64,000 nucleotides of DNA from Constrictibacter sp. MBR-5 (lineage in GTDB: Bacteria; Pseudomonadota; Alphaproteobacteria; JAJUGE01), in NCBI RefSeq assembly GCF_040549485.1, contig NZ_JBEPTK010000001.1:744001-808000 (forward strand). Direction: 5' to 3'. Both the position numbers and the translations under genes were made by a program. Of the stretch, positions 9,574 to 18,115 are shown piece by piece (positions within the stretch are counted from its first letter, which is position 1; each line of letters opens with the position of its first letter). The notes under the pieces were generated by a model. The model worked only from the letters and a program-made list of their open reading frames with translations, did not search any database and had not been told where the DNA came from.

Positions 9574-10673
9574 CAGCGTGCGTCCGCGGCATACGCCTTG
9601 GCGAACGGCGACAGCGAGGCCGTGCCCGTCGGCGTCATCGCCATGCCCTCGGCGCGGGTGTCGACCGACACGACGACCGAGAGGCCCGGCCGCAGCATCC
9701 CGGCCAGCGGGTCGCCGTTCTCGATGCGGATGCGCACGGGAACGCGCTGCACGATCTTGGTGAAGTTGCCGGTGGCGTTCTCCGGCGGCAGCAGGCTGAA
9801 CTGCGACCCGCTCGCCGGCGCGAAGCTCTCGATCCGGCCGCGCAGGGCGTGGTCGGGGAAGGCGTCGACGTCCACCTCGACCGGCTGCCCCGGACGCATG
9901 TGGCCGATCTGCGTTTCCTTGAAGTTCGCGACCACATAGACGTCGGACAGCGGCACCACGGACATCAGCTGCGTGCCGGCCCGCACATACTGTCCGAGCT
10001 GTGCCCCGCGATTGCCGACGACGCCGTCCACCGGCGCGCGGACCACGGTGTTGTCGAGGTCGGTCTGCGCCAGCGCCACCGCGGCGCGCGCCCGCTCGAT
10101 CTGCGCCTCGGCCTCCTTGCGCTGGGTCTGCAGCACGGCGATCTGGTCGTGCGACGCCGTCGCCGCCGCCAGTGCCGACTTCAGCGCCGCGTCCGCCTTC
10201 TGGCGGTCGGCGTTCGCCGCCTCGAAACGCTGACGCGTGACGTAGCCGCGGTCGATCAGCTTGCCGTAGCGCGCGACATCGCCCGCTGTGCGCGTCAGCT
10301 CCGCGCGGGCGCTGCCGACGCTCGCCTCGGCCTGCGCGATCATCGCCCTCTGCAACTCGATCTGGCTGTCGATGCGGGCGACCGCGGCCTGCTGCGCCAC
10401 GACGTTCGCCTGGGCCTCCTCGACCTTCTGGCGGAATTCCGTCGGGTCGATCACCGCCAGGACCGTACCCGCCGGAACCTGCGCGTTTTCGGCAACGGGC
10501 AGGTCCTTCAGATAGCCCGCGACCTTCGGACTGATCACCGAGATGTCGCTCTGCACGTAGGCGTCGTCGGTGCTCTCGTGCCAGCGGCCCTCGGTCCACC
10601 AGTACCAGCCGCCGCCGACTGCCACGAGGAGCGCGATCATCGCGACCATGCCGACCACTATCCGCTTGCGCAT
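9573..10673 (-). CDS. emrA: HlyD family periplasmic adaptor (EmrA-like)
   Basis: The 366-residue adaptor has one N-terminal membrane helix (IVVGMVAMIALLVAVGGGWYWW), then TDDAYVQSDISVISPKVAGYL (first half of the lipoyl/barrel-sandwich domain), a long coiled-coil hairpin around residues 80–190, and the second half DNTVVRAPVDGVVGNRGAQLGQYV. This is the EmrA architecture bridging EmrB to the outer membrane. I chose MRKRIVVG as start; an ATG six codons upstream (to 10691) is possible. A strong inverted repeat lies just upstream, between it and the divergent TetR gene. Confidence 0.93.
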   Translation of the reverse strand: MRKRIVVGMVAMIALLVAVGGGWYWWTEGRWHESTDDAYVQSDISVISPKVAGYLKDLPVAENAQVPAGTVLAVIDPTEFRQKVEEAQANVVAQQAAVARIDSQIELQRAMIAQAEASVGSARAELTRTAGDVARYGKLIDRGYVTRQRFEAANADRQKADAALKSALAAATASHDQIAVLQTQRKEAEAQIERARAAVALAQTDLDNTVVRAPVDGVVGNRGAQLGQYVRAGTQLMSVVPLSDVYVVANFKETQIGHMRPGQPVEVDVDAFPDHALRGRIESFAPASGSQFSLLPPENATGNFTKIVQRVPVRIRIENGDPLAGMLRPGLSVVVSVDTRAEGMAMTPTGTASLSPFAKAYAADAR

Positions 10674-10706
10674 GACTTCCGTCCCGACCATCTCGACCCT
10701 GAACGA

Positions 10707-10723
10707 AACTGAACGGTTCAGTT
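10707..10723. promoter_or_regulatory. candidate TetR operator between emrAB and its regulator
   Basis: A 17-base inverted repeat with perfect 8-base arms, AACTGAAC-G-GTTCAGTT, sits in the 118-base gap between the divergent emrA and tetR genes. A further CTGAAC half-site lies at 10699–10704. Position and symmetry fit the binding site of the adjacent TetR protein, which would repress emrAB and probably itself. Confidence 0.75.
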
Positions 10724-10791
10724 CAGATGCCAGACATTGGGCATTGCCCGCCACGGCGTCAACGCCCAACATGCCGGTCCCCGGAGGATTG

Positions 10792-11424
10792 ATGCAGACC
10801 GTCGCGAGCCCAGCCATCCAGCGCAGCCCGAAGGCCGAACAGGTCCTCGACGCCGCCGCCACGGTGTTTCTCGAGCAGGGATTCGGCGCGGCGAGCATGG
10901 ATGCCGTGGCGCAGGCGGCCGGAGTCTCGAAGGCGACGGTCTATGCCCACTTCGCCGGCAAGGACGCCCTGTTCGCCGCGATCGTCGAGCGCGCCTGCCG
11001 GCGCTACGCCGAGATCCTGGGCAGCCCCGACATGGGCGAAGCGGATGTCGCGGCAGTCCTCCGATCCGTCGGGAGCAACTTTCTCGGCCTGCTGCTGAGG
11101 CCACAGACCCTGGCCATCTTCCGCGTCGTGGTCGCCGAAACGCCGCGCTTTCCGACCCTCGGCCGGGTCTTCTTCGAGTCCGGGCCGCGCCGCGTGCTCG
11201 AGCGGGTGGAGGGCTTCATCCGTACGGCTTCCGACAAGGGGCAGCTGAGCGTGGCGGACCCGCACCGCGCCGCCGAGCATTTCCTTGGCCTCTTGAAAGG
11301 CGAGTTGCACATGAAGATGGTGCTCGGACTCACCGAAGAGGTCTCACCGCGGGAATTCGACGCGACCGTGGATGCGGCCGTGTCGACGTTCCTGCGGGCC
11401 TACGCCCCGAGAGCCGAAGCGTAG
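10792..11424 (+). CDS. TetR/AcrR family transcriptional regulator of the emrAB pump
   Basis: A 210-residue repressor-type protein. The N-terminal DNA-binding helix-turn-helix is clear: QVLDAAATVFLEQGFGAASMDAVAQAAGVSKATVYAHFAGKDALF split over residues about 17–60. The C-terminal part is the ligand domain, with the TetR_C AefR-like pattern (RVVVAETPRFPTLGRVFFE). The start ATG is preceded by GGAGGA at a good distance. It is divergent from emrAB with a palindrome between them, so it most likely represses the pump and is released by a pump substrate. Confidence 0.9.
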   Translation: MQTVASPAIQRSPKAEQVLDAAATVFLEQGFGAASMDAVAQAAGVSKATVYAHFAGKDALFAAIVERACRRYAEILGSPDMGEADVAAVLRSVGSNFLGLLLRPQTLAIFRVVVAETPRFPTLGRVFFESGPRRVLERVEGFIRTASDKGQLSVADPHRAAEHFLGLLKGELHMKMVLGLTEEVSPREFDATVDAAVSTFLRAYAPRAEA

Positions 11425-11437
11425 GCCAGCGGCAGGG

Positions 11438-12472
11438 TTATTCGGCCGTCTGGTAGCGGCTGAGGTCCGCTTCCTCCGCCCGCTCGATCGCCGCGGCATC
11501 GATATCGGCGATGAGCAGCGGCTGCCCCCTCGCCACGGTGATGTCGGACCAGGGGACGACGATCAGCTTGCCGAACATGCCCAGGAAGCCGGAGAAGCGG
11601 ACGAGCACCACGTCGATATCGCCCGTCTCCGGCGACAGCACGACGCCTTCCACCACGCCCTCTGCGTCGCGGCCGCGGCTGACGACGCTCATGTCCTCCA
11701 GTTCCTCGGCGGTCAGCGCGGCGGGCCTCGCCGCACCGTCGGCCGGCGGCTGCCCCTCCGCGCGCGGCCGCTGGTCGGGACGTACCGCGGTCGTGGTCTG
11801 GGACTCAGGGACATAGGTGTAGACCTTGACGGGGCGACGGTCCGTGGGCGCCGGCTGCGCCGTCTCTTTCGGCTGAGCCGAGGACTGCCCCTGGGCCGAC
11901 CCGGCTTCGTCGCGCGCCGGCGTCGTCTCCGGCCGCGGCGCCGCCGCACCCGTCGCAGCATCGGCGACCGCATCCTGTATCTCGAGCGCGTTCACCGGCA
12001 GCAGCACCGCGTCGATGGTATGGACGACGCCGTTGTCAGCCTTCAGGTCTCCCCGCACCACGCGGGCCGCCTCGCCGGCCGGCGGCAACGGTCCGCTGAA
12101 GATCGTCAGGCTGTTCCGCTCCCAGGTGACCTGCAGTTCGCCACCCGCCGCCGTCTTCAGCGTCTTCGGAATGTCGTCGGACGGCAGGACCTTGCCGCGG
12201 ATGACATGCTGGCGGACGATCGGCCGGAGCGCCTCCCGCTGCACGTCGGCCAGACGCTGCCGCGTCTCCGGCGGCATCCGGTCAAAGGCGGCGTCGCTCG
12301 GCATGAAGACGGTGTAGGGACCGCCGCCGCTCAACTCGCCGGCGAGGCCGGCGCGTTCCACCAGGGCGACGAACCGGCTGTGGCCGGACTCCTGTCGCGC
12401 GACCTGCATGAGATCGGCCGCAGTTGCGGCACTCGGCGCGACGGCGATCAAGGCGATTGCTGCTCGCCACAT
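11438..12472 (-). CDS. secreted FAS1 (fasciclin) – PRC-barrel fusion protein
   Basis: A 344-residue exported protein. Residues 1–19 are a signal peptide ending in ATAA. Residues about 20–155 form a fasciclin/FAS1 domain: YTVFMPSDAAFDRMP, then VRQHVIRGKVLPSDD and the C-terminal ADNGVVHTIDAVLLP, all family hallmarks. A Pro/Ala/Gln-rich linker (about 160–245) follows, then a PRC-barrel-like domain at about 245–330 (GVVEGVVLSPETGDIDVVLVR, KLIVVPWSDITV). FAS1 domains mediate adhesion; PRC-barrels bind partners or ligands. The combination suggests a periplasmic or surface adhesion/stress protein. A GGAAC-N16-TGTT motif lies 31 nt upstream. Confidence 0.85.
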   Translation of the reverse strand: MWRAAIALIAVAPSAATAADLMQVARQESGHSRFVALVERAGLAGELSGGGPYTVFMPSDAAFDRMPPETRQRLADVQREALRPIVRQHVIRGKVLPSDDIPKTLKTAAGGELQVTWERNSLTIFSGPLPPAGEAARVVRGDLKADNGVVHTIDAVLLPVNALEIQDAVADAATGAAAPRPETTPARDEAGSAQGQSSAQPKETAQPAPTDRRPVKVYTYVPESQTTTAVRPDQRPRAEGQPPADGAARPAALTAEELEDMSVVSRGRDAEGVVEGVVLSPETGDIDVVLVRFSGFLGMFGKLIVVPWSDITVARGQPLLIADIDAAAIERAEEADLSRYQTAE

Positions 12473-12502
12473 GTGAACCTCCCGTTACTGGTTGAGAGAC
12501 GC

Positions 12503-12527
12503 AACAGGATCCGCAGCAGTCCGTTCC
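12503..12527 (-). promoter_or_regulatory. possible EcfG-type promoter for the FAS1–PRC gene
   Basis: On the minus strand GGAAC is followed after 16 bases by TGTT, one base from the GGAAC-N16/17-CGTT consensus of the alphaproteobacterial general-stress sigma factor. The -10 end is 31 bases from the gene's ATG. The mismatch makes this a weaker call than the usp and ku promoters. Confidence 0.4.
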
Positions 12528-12646
12528 CGGAATCGACGCGTGCCACAACGATGTCCGTGCCATTCCCGGCTGTGACACACGGCATATCGGCCCCCGCGGT
12601 TTCGGCGTAGGCTGATCGCGGTTGCGTCACTGGGGAGCAATCGGCC

Positions 12647-13672
12647 GTGGCTGTTCGTCCGCACTGGCTCTGCATCGTCTTTGCCGCCGCCGCGCTGGCG
12701 GCCTGCAGCACGACGGCCGACCGTGGCGCCGCCCTCGGGCTCGCCGAAGCGGGCGTGACGGCGGCGGTCGAGATGAGCGAGGAGGCCGCCGCCAGCCGCA
12801 CCGCCTTCCTCGACGACGGACGGCGTGCCGACCTGCTCTTCTATCTCGGACGGGCGGCGGCACCGCCCGCCGCGGTCCCGACCGGCGAGATCGCCCGCAC
12901 TTCTCCGGCGCGGGCGGCGAACGAGGAGACGCGCCGCAGGATCGCCCTCGTTCTGCTCCAGCGCGAGCAGGCGATGGACGCGCTGGCGCGGGCCTATGCC
13001 GAACTGGGCGCTCTCGCCGCCGCCGACCCTGGCGCCGACGTGCGGACCGCCGTCGGCACCTTCACCGAACGCGCGAACGTCTTTATCGCCGCCGTCGGCG
13101 CCCTCCCGGGGGTCGGCGCGCTGCCGCTGATCGGCTCGCTCGGCGCGACCGCCGCCGGCGAAGGCTTGGCTCTGGTCGCCGAACGGCGGCAGCGGGCGGA
13201 GGTGAAACGCACCAGCGCCGAGATCCGCACGGCGCTGCTGGCGGTCGCCGCCGCCGTCGAGGCCGAGCGCGACCATGCCGCGGCGATCCGGCAGGGCACC
13301 ATCGGCACCAAGGCCAGCCTCCGCGCCGCGCTGATCGAAGCCGGACTCGCCGACCATGCGGCCACGGTCGCGACGGTCGCCGACCTCTCCGGCAGTGCGT
13401 CGCGCGAGGATGCCGTCGAACGGCTCGAAGGACCGAGGGGCGAACGGCTGCGCGCCGCGCTCGACGGCTACCAGAAGACCGAACAGGCGCGCGACGCCGC
13501 CGTGGTCGCCGCGGCGTACGAGACGCTGATCGCCGCCCTGCGCGCCCTGGTCGACGAGCACCGTAAACTGGAGGCCGACGCGCCGGTCGACGCGACGCTG
13601 ATCCGCCTCTGGGCCGCCCGCGTCGAGGAGATCGCGGGCCGGCTCCGCGCCGCCGGCCATGCCGGCGGCTGA
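12647..13672 (+). CDS. predicted lipoprotein of unknown function
   Basis: A 341-residue protein with a short signal peptide and lipobox LAAC at residues about 17–20, so it should be anchored to a membrane by a lipidated Cys. The rest is Ala/Glu/Arg-rich and largely alpha-helical, with two short hydrophobic patches (FIAAVGALPGVGALPLIGSLGA near residues 145–165). I recognise no domain. The start is GTG, chosen because it gives the signal peptide. The 174 bases before it are shared with the divergent FAS1–PRC gene. A second unknown gene follows 30 nt downstream. Confidence 0.75.
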   Translation: MAVRPHWLCIVFAAAALAACSTTADRGAALGLAEAGVTAAVEMSEEAAASRTAFLDDGRRADLLFYLGRAAAPPAAVPTGEIARTSPARAANEETRRRIALVLLQREQAMDALARAYAELGALAAADPGADVRTAVGTFTERANVFIAAVGALPGVGALPLIGSLGATAAGEGLALVAERRQRAEVKRTSAEIRTALLAVAAAVEAERDHAAAIRQGTIGTKASLRAALIEAGLADHAATVATVADLSGSASREDAVERLEGPRGERLRAALDGYQKTEQARDAAVVAAAYETLIAALRALVDEHRKLEADAPVDATLIRLWAARVEEIAGRLRAAGHAGG

Positions 13673-13702
13673 CCGTCACCGCACCAGCCCGGAGGCCGCG
13701 CG

Positions 13703-14083
13703 ATGCCGAGCGACAGGACGCCTCAGACCCCAGCGCCCCCTTCTGCCGCACCCACCACGCCGAAGCAGCGCATCGACGCCGTGACGCACTACTGGCTCGA
13801 CGTCATGGGCAACTACTACCGGGACATGGCCGCGACGACGACGCCGGCCGAGGCGCGCGCCGTGGAGGACAACTACAACGCCGCCGAACGCCTCTATCTC
13901 GACGCCATCGAGTGCGGCCTGAAGGGCACCGACCCGGCGGCCGACGACGCCTGCGCCGCCCTCCACGAGGCGGCCCGCGCCCTCGCCGAGGCCCGTGCCC
14001 GCGTCGACGCGATCAGCGTGATCCTGGCCAGCCTCACCCTCTGCACCGAGGCTGCCACCAGTCTCGTCAGGTCGGCCGCATAA
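13703..14083 (+). CDS. hypothetical protein, 126 residues
   Basis: A small soluble protein with a Pro/Ala/Thr-rich first 20 residues and then mostly helical sequence (KQRIDAVTHYWLDVMGNYYRDMA, EAARALAEARARVDAIS). No signal peptide or known domain is visible. GGAGG precedes the ATG by 7 nt, supporting expression. It lies 30 nt after the lipoprotein gene and its stop codon overlaps the likely LysE start, so the three genes probably form one transcript. The function is unknown. Confidence 0.65.
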   Translation: MPSDRTPQTPAPPSAAPTTPKQRIDAVTHYWLDVMGNYYRDMAATTTPAEARAVEDNYNAAERLYLDAIECGLKGTDPAADDACAALHEAARALAEARARVDAISVILASLTLCTEAATSLVRSAA

Positions 14084-14703
14084 GCGCGGCCGTCCTGCTG
14101 GCGGGCGTCTTCGCCGTCTTCATCCCTGCCCTGCTGCTGCCGGGACCGGACTTCATCGCCGTGGTGCGATCCGCGATGACGCGGGGCAGCCGGGCGGGGC
14201 TGCTGACCGCCCTCGGCGTGTCCTGCGGCCTCGCGCTCTACGCCACGCTCAGCCTGCTCGGCCTGTCGGTGGTGCTGGCGCAGTATCAGTGGCTCGCCTG
14301 GGCGGTGCGCATCGTCGGCGGCGCCTATCTTATCTATCTCGGCATCCGGCTCCTGACCGCTCCGGCCCGGCCCGTGGATCTCGCCGAGGCGGGCACCGCG
14401 CCGCCCGGCCGCGCGCTCGTGTTCGGCTTCGTCGTCACCCTGACCAACCCGAAGGCCATCGTACTCTTCGCCAGCGTCTTCGCCACCGCGACGACCGCGC
14501 AGACGCCGGTGTGGCTGATGGCGGTGATGGCCGGTCTGGTGTTCCTGAGTTCGCTTCTCTGGTACACGGCCGTGGCCCTCTTCATGTCCTCGCCGCCGGT
14601 CATGCGGCGCGTCCGAGATGCGCGGCACCTGATCGAGCGCGCGGCCGGCCTGTGCTTCGTGCTGATCGGGGGCCGCATCGTCGCCGGCGCACGATCGCTC
14701 TGA
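14080..14703 (+). CDS. LysE/RhtB family amino-acid exporter, likely AUA start
   Basis: The protein has the LysE pattern: FIPALLLPGPDFIAVVRSAMTRGSRAGLLTALGV at the N-terminus, about six membrane helices, the GGAYLIYLGIRLL segment and VTLTNPKAIVLF. Such carriers export amino acids or related small molecules. No ATG, GTG or TTG lies in frame between 13912 and the conserved core. The codon that gives the standard length (207 residues) is ATA at 14080, overlapping the upstream TAA as ATAA. CTG at 14095 or 14098 is the other option. Either the gene uses a rare start or a base has changed. Confidence 0.8.
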   Translation: MSAAVLLAGVFAVFIPALLLPGPDFIAVVRSAMTRGSRAGLLTALGVSCGLALYATLSLLGLSVVLAQYQWLAWAVRIVGGAYLIYLGIRLLTAPARPVDLAEAGTAPPGRALVFGFVVTLTNPKAIVLFASVFATATTAQTPVWLMAVMAGLVFLSSLLWYTAVALFMSSPPVMRRVRDARHLIERAAGLCFVLIGGRIVAGARSL

Positions 14704-14719
14704 TGGCGTTGGCGCGCGA

Positions 14720-15217
14720 TCACGCCTCGACGACCGCGAGGAGCCTGCGGAGCAGTGCCGCGAGTGCTTTCATCTCCTCGGCCGAGCACCCTTGCGACAG
14801 CAGCGCGGTGTCCGAGGCGAGCACGTCGGCCATCGCCCGCTCGGCCATGGTGCGGCCGGGCTCGGTCAAACGCACCAGACGACTGCGCCGGTCGGCTGCG
14901 TGAAGGGTCCGCGCTACCAGCCCCCGGCCTTCCAGGCCGCGCAGGATCTTCGTCAGCCCGCCCGAGGACACAAGGATCGCGCCATAGAGGGCCGTCGGCG
15001 ACAGTTCGTGCGGCGGGTCGGCGCTGCGCAGGGCGGCCAGCACCTCGAATTCGCTGAAGGTCAGGTTCCGGCGCGCCAGTGCCCTGCACGCATTGTCCTG
15101 GACGAGGCCACCGAGGCGGTAGACGCGGATCATGGCCTCGCTGGTCGGCGTGACCGCCTCCGGCCAGTTGCACCGCATGCGCGCCAGCAATCTCTCGGCG
15201 GTCTGCTTCTCGGGCAC
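14720..15217 (-). CDS. MarR family transcriptional regulator
   Basis: A 165-residue winged-helix protein. The MarR core is clear: NLTFSEFEVLAALRSADPPHELSPTALYGAILVSSGGLTKILRGLEGRGLVART followed by the wing DRRSRLVRLTEPGR. The N-terminal extension (about 45 residues) resembles the larger MarR members that control efflux operons. It is divergent from the outer-membrane factor–macAB operon with 142 bases between, and an inverted repeat lies in that gap, so it probably represses the pump genes in the absence of a phenolic or drug-like ligand. Confidence 0.9.
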   Translation of the reverse strand: MPEKQTAERLLARMRCNWPEAVTPTSEAMIRVYRLGGLVQDNACRALARRNLTFSEFEVLAALRSADPPHELSPTALYGAILVSSGGLTKILRGLEGRGLVARTLHAADRRSRLVRLTEPGRTMAERAMADVLASDTALLSQGCSAEEMKALAALLRRLLAVVEA

Positions 15218-15273
15218 TCGACGCTCCCATTAGCCCCCGGTCAGAAATCGCTTTCATCAACCATAGCAGCTTC

Positions 15274-15295
15274 ATATCTCTTTCCAGAAAGATAT
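15274..15295. promoter_or_regulatory. candidate MarR operator
   Basis: ATATCT at 15274–15279 and AGATAT at 15290–15295 form a perfect inverted repeat with a 10-base spacer, in an AT-rich patch between the divergent marR gene and the efflux operon. Spacing of about 22 bases overall suits a MarR dimer. No other feature explains the repeat. Confidence 0.55.
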
Positions 15296-15359
15296 CAGCC
15301 GGGCCGGTCGGGGGAGACGGCGGGCCGAAGCTGAGGCCAGGACAGGCCCGGGACAGGCA

Positions 15360-16826
15360 ATGAGACGACCGATCAGGTGGAGCGGGCGCAACACGTCTGC
15401 GAAGCCACTCCCCCGCGCCGCAGCGGGCATCGCCCTGGCGATGCTCTGCGGATGCGCCGCCGTAGGGCCGGACTACCAGCCGCCGACGGTCCAGGGTCCC
15501 GCCCAGTGGACCGTCGTCTCGGAGAGCCGCGCGGCGGATCCCGCCGTCCTGGCGCAATGGTGGCGGGAGTTCGACGACCCTGTTCTGAACGGCCTGGTGG
15601 CCGACGCGCTCGCCGCCAATCTCGACCTCGCGACGGCACGGGCGCAACTGCGCGAAGCGCGCGCCCAGCGCATGCTGGCCGGCGCGCAGTTCGGGCCATC
15701 GGTCGAGGCCTCGACCTCCGGCAGCCGCAACAAGTCGAGCCGCCAGGCCGGCCTCGGCACCACCACCGAACTCTACAGCGCCGGCTTCGACGCCAGTTGG
15801 GAGGCCGACCTGTTCGGCGGCCTGCGGCGCGGCGTCGAGGCGGCCGAGGCGGACGTCGGCGCCAGCGTCGAGGACCTGCGCGACACGCGGGTCTCGCTCG
15901 TCGCCGAGGTGGTGATCAATTATGTCGACCTGCGCACGGCCGAGCGGCGCCTCGCCATCGCCCTGGACAGTCTCGCCTCGCTCGGCGAGATCTATGACCT
16001 GGCACGCTGGCGCCAGCAGGCGGGGCTGGTGTCGGAACTCGACGTCGCCCAGGCGCTGACCGAACTGGAGAGCACCCGTGCCGCACTGCCGGCGCTGCGC
16101 ACGGCAGCCGTCGAGCCGCGGAACCGCCTCGCCGTCCTGCTCGACGCCAGCCCGGAAGCGATGCAGTCGCGGCTCACCGCGACCGGCGCCATCCCTCTGC
16201 TGGGCCGCGAAGCCGCCGTGGGCATTCCCGCCGACACGCTGCGCCGGCGCCCCGACGTGCGATCGGCCGAACGCAGCCTCGCGGCGCAGACGGCGCGGCT
16301 GGGCGAAGCGGAAGTGGCGCGCTATCCGAGCTTCGGCCTGTCCGGGTCGATCGGGCTGGAGGCGCTGACGCTCTCGACCCTCGGGGGCGGCGGCAGCGGG
16401 CTCTATTCGCTGGTCGCCTCGCTCACCGCGCCCGTGTTCGACTCGGGCCGAATCGCCGCGAACATCGAGACCCAGGACGCGCGGCTGGAGCAGGCGCGGC
16501 TCGCCTACCGCGCGACGCTCCTGACCGCCGTCGAGGATGTGGAGAACGCCCTGACCGCCGTCGCCAACACGGCCGAGCGGCGCGAACAGCTCGGCCGGGC
16601 GGCGGCGACGGCGCGCGCGACGCTGGACCTCGCCGACCAGCGCTATGCCGGCGGGCTCGTCGACTTCCTGACCGTGCTCGACAGCCAACGCACCCTGCAG
16701 GACCTGGAAGACCAGCAGGCCGTCAGCACCGGCGAACTCGCCCAGGCCCAGGCCCAGCTCTACAAGGCGCTCGGCGGCGGCTGGACGCCCGACACCGACC
16801 CCCAGACGCCGAGGACCGGCTCGTGA
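15360..16826 (+). CDS. outer-membrane efflux lipoprotein (NodT/OprM family)
   Basis: A 488-residue TolC-like channel component. The N-terminal signal peptide ends in a lipobox (MLCGC, lipidated Cys about residue 32), followed by the typical AAVGPDYQPP start of RND-type outer-membrane factors. Two repeated OEP halves are visible, each rich in coiled-coil sequence (NLDLATARAQLREARAQRMLAGA and the later ARLEQARLAYRATLLTAVEDVENAL). It is translationally coupled to macA by a GTGA overlap, so it is the exit duct of the MacAB pump encoded next. Confidence 0.93.
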   Translation: MRRPIRWSGRNTSAKPLPRAAAGIALAMLCGCAAVGPDYQPPTVQGPAQWTVVSESRAADPAVLAQWWREFDDPVLNGLVADALAANLDLATARAQLREARAQRMLAGAQFGPSVEASTSGSRNKSSRQAGLGTTTELYSAGFDASWEADLFGGLRRGVEAAEADVGASVEDLRDTRVSLVAEVVINYVDLRTAERRLAIALDSLASLGEIYDLARWRQQAGLVSELDVAQALTELESTRAALPALRTAAVEPRNRLAVLLDASPEAMQSRLTATGAIPLLGREAAVGIPADTLRRRPDVRSAERSLAAQTARLGEAEVARYPSFGLSGSIGLEALTLSTLGGGGSGLYSLVASLTAPVFDSGRIAANIETQDARLEQARLAYRATLLTAVEDVENALTAVANTAERREQLGRAAATARATLDLADQRYAGGLVDFLTVLDSQRTLQDLEDQQAVSTGELAQAQAQLYKALGGGWTPDTDPQTPRTGS

Positions 16827-18115
16827 CCGACAGCACCAGGACCGATGCCGGCGCCGACGCCGGCCTCGCCGCACTCGTCGCCCAGCACGGCAGGCGCCGC
16901 GGGCGCCGGCGCTGGATGACGGCGGCGGTGGTCCTCCTCGCCGCACTCGCCGCCGGCTATTTCCTGTTCGGCCGGAACGGCGCCGAAGAAGGGCCCGGCT
17001 ACGTCACGCAGCCAGCCGCCCGCGGGCGTCTGGTGGTGACGGTGACCGCGACGGGCAACCTGGAGCCGACCAACCAGGTGAGCGTCGGCAGCGAACTGTC
17101 CGGCACCGTGACGGCCGTCTACGTCGACGACGACGACCGCGTGACCAAGGGGCAGGTACTCGCCGAACTCGATCTCTCCACCTTCGAGGACACCGTGGCC
17201 AAGTCGCGCGCCACGGTTGCCGTCGCCGAGGCCGGCCTGCAGCAGGCCAAGGCCACCGTCGCCGAGGCACGGGCGAAGCTCAACCGCTATCGGCAGGTCG
17301 CCAAGCTGTCGAACAACAAGGTCCCCTCCAAGACCGAGATGGACACGGCCGAGGCCGAACTGGCCCGTGCCGTGGCGACCGTGGCGAGCGCCGAAGCGAG
17401 CATCATCGAGGCCAAGGCGACGCTGCGCAGCGACGAAACCAAGCTCGGCAAGGCGAGGATCCGCTCGCCCATCGACGGCGTGGTGCTGGAGCGCTCGGTC
17501 GATCCCGGACAGGCGGTCGCGGCGTCCCTCCAGGCGGTGACGCTGTTCACCCTGGCCGAAGACCTGTCGAAAATGGAGCTGAAGGTCGACATCGACGAGG
17601 CGGACGTCGGACAGGTGAAGGCCGGCCTGCCGGTCAGCTTCACGGTGGATGCCTGGCCCGACCGCAGGTTCGAGGCGGTGATCACGCGGGTCGGCTTCAA
17701 CGCGACGGACAGCGACGGCGTTATTTCCTACCCGGCCGTCCTTCAGGTAGACAACAGCGACCTCAGCCTGCGTCCGGGCATGACCGGTACGGCCGAGATC
17801 ACGACGGTGACGCGGGACGACGCCCTCCTGATCCCGAACGCGGCCCTGCGTTTCGAGCCGCCCGCGGAGCCGGCGGCAGCCGCTGGCGGGCGCGGCGTGA
17901 TCGGTTCCCTCATGCCGCGCCCGCCGGCCGCCACGCGCCGTTCCCAGGTCACGGCGGCCGAGGACGGCAGCAAGCGTGTCTGGGTGCTGCGCAGCGGCGT
18001 GGCAGAGCCGGTACAGGTGCGGACGGGCGCCAGCGACGGCCGGTCGACCGAGATCGTCGGCGGCGATCTCCAGGCCGGCGACAGCGTCATCACCGAGCAG
18101 GCCGGCGGCCGATGA
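16823..18115 (+). CDS. macA: MacA-like periplasmic adaptor (HlyD/RND membrane fusion protein)
   Basis: A 430-residue adaptor with an N-terminal membrane helix (AAVVLLAALAAGYFLF), the first lipoyl half (GNLEPTNQVSVGSELSGTVTAVYVDDDDRVTKGQVLAELD), a coiled-coil hairpin from about residue 120 to 200, the second lipoyl half (IRSPIDGVVLERSVDPGQAV) and beta-barrel/membrane-proximal domains. These match MacA, the partner of the ABC pump MacB. The start is GTG, overlapping the upstream stop; the stop overlaps the ATPase ATG. A low-complexity Pro/Ala insert sits at about residues 350–375. Confidence 0.92.
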   Translation: MTDSTRTDAGADAGLAALVAQHGRRRGRRRWMTAAVVLLAALAAGYFLFGRNGAEEGPGYVTQPAARGRLVVTVTATGNLEPTNQVSVGSELSGTVTAVYVDDDDRVTKGQVLAELDLSTFEDTVAKSRATVAVAEAGLQQAKATVAEARAKLNRYRQVAKLSNNKVPSKTEMDTAEAELARAVATVASAEASIIEAKATLRSDETKLGKARIRSPIDGVVLERSVDPGQAVAASLQAVTLFTLAEDLSKMELKVDIDEADVGQVKAGLPVSFTVDAWPDRRFEAVITRVGFNATDSDGVISYPAVLQVDNSDLSLRPGMTGTAEITTVTRDDALLIPNAALRFEPPAEPAAAAGGRGVIGSLMPRPPAATRRSQVTAAEDGSKRVWVLRSGVAEPVQVRTGASDGRSTEIVGGDLQAGDSVITEQAGGR

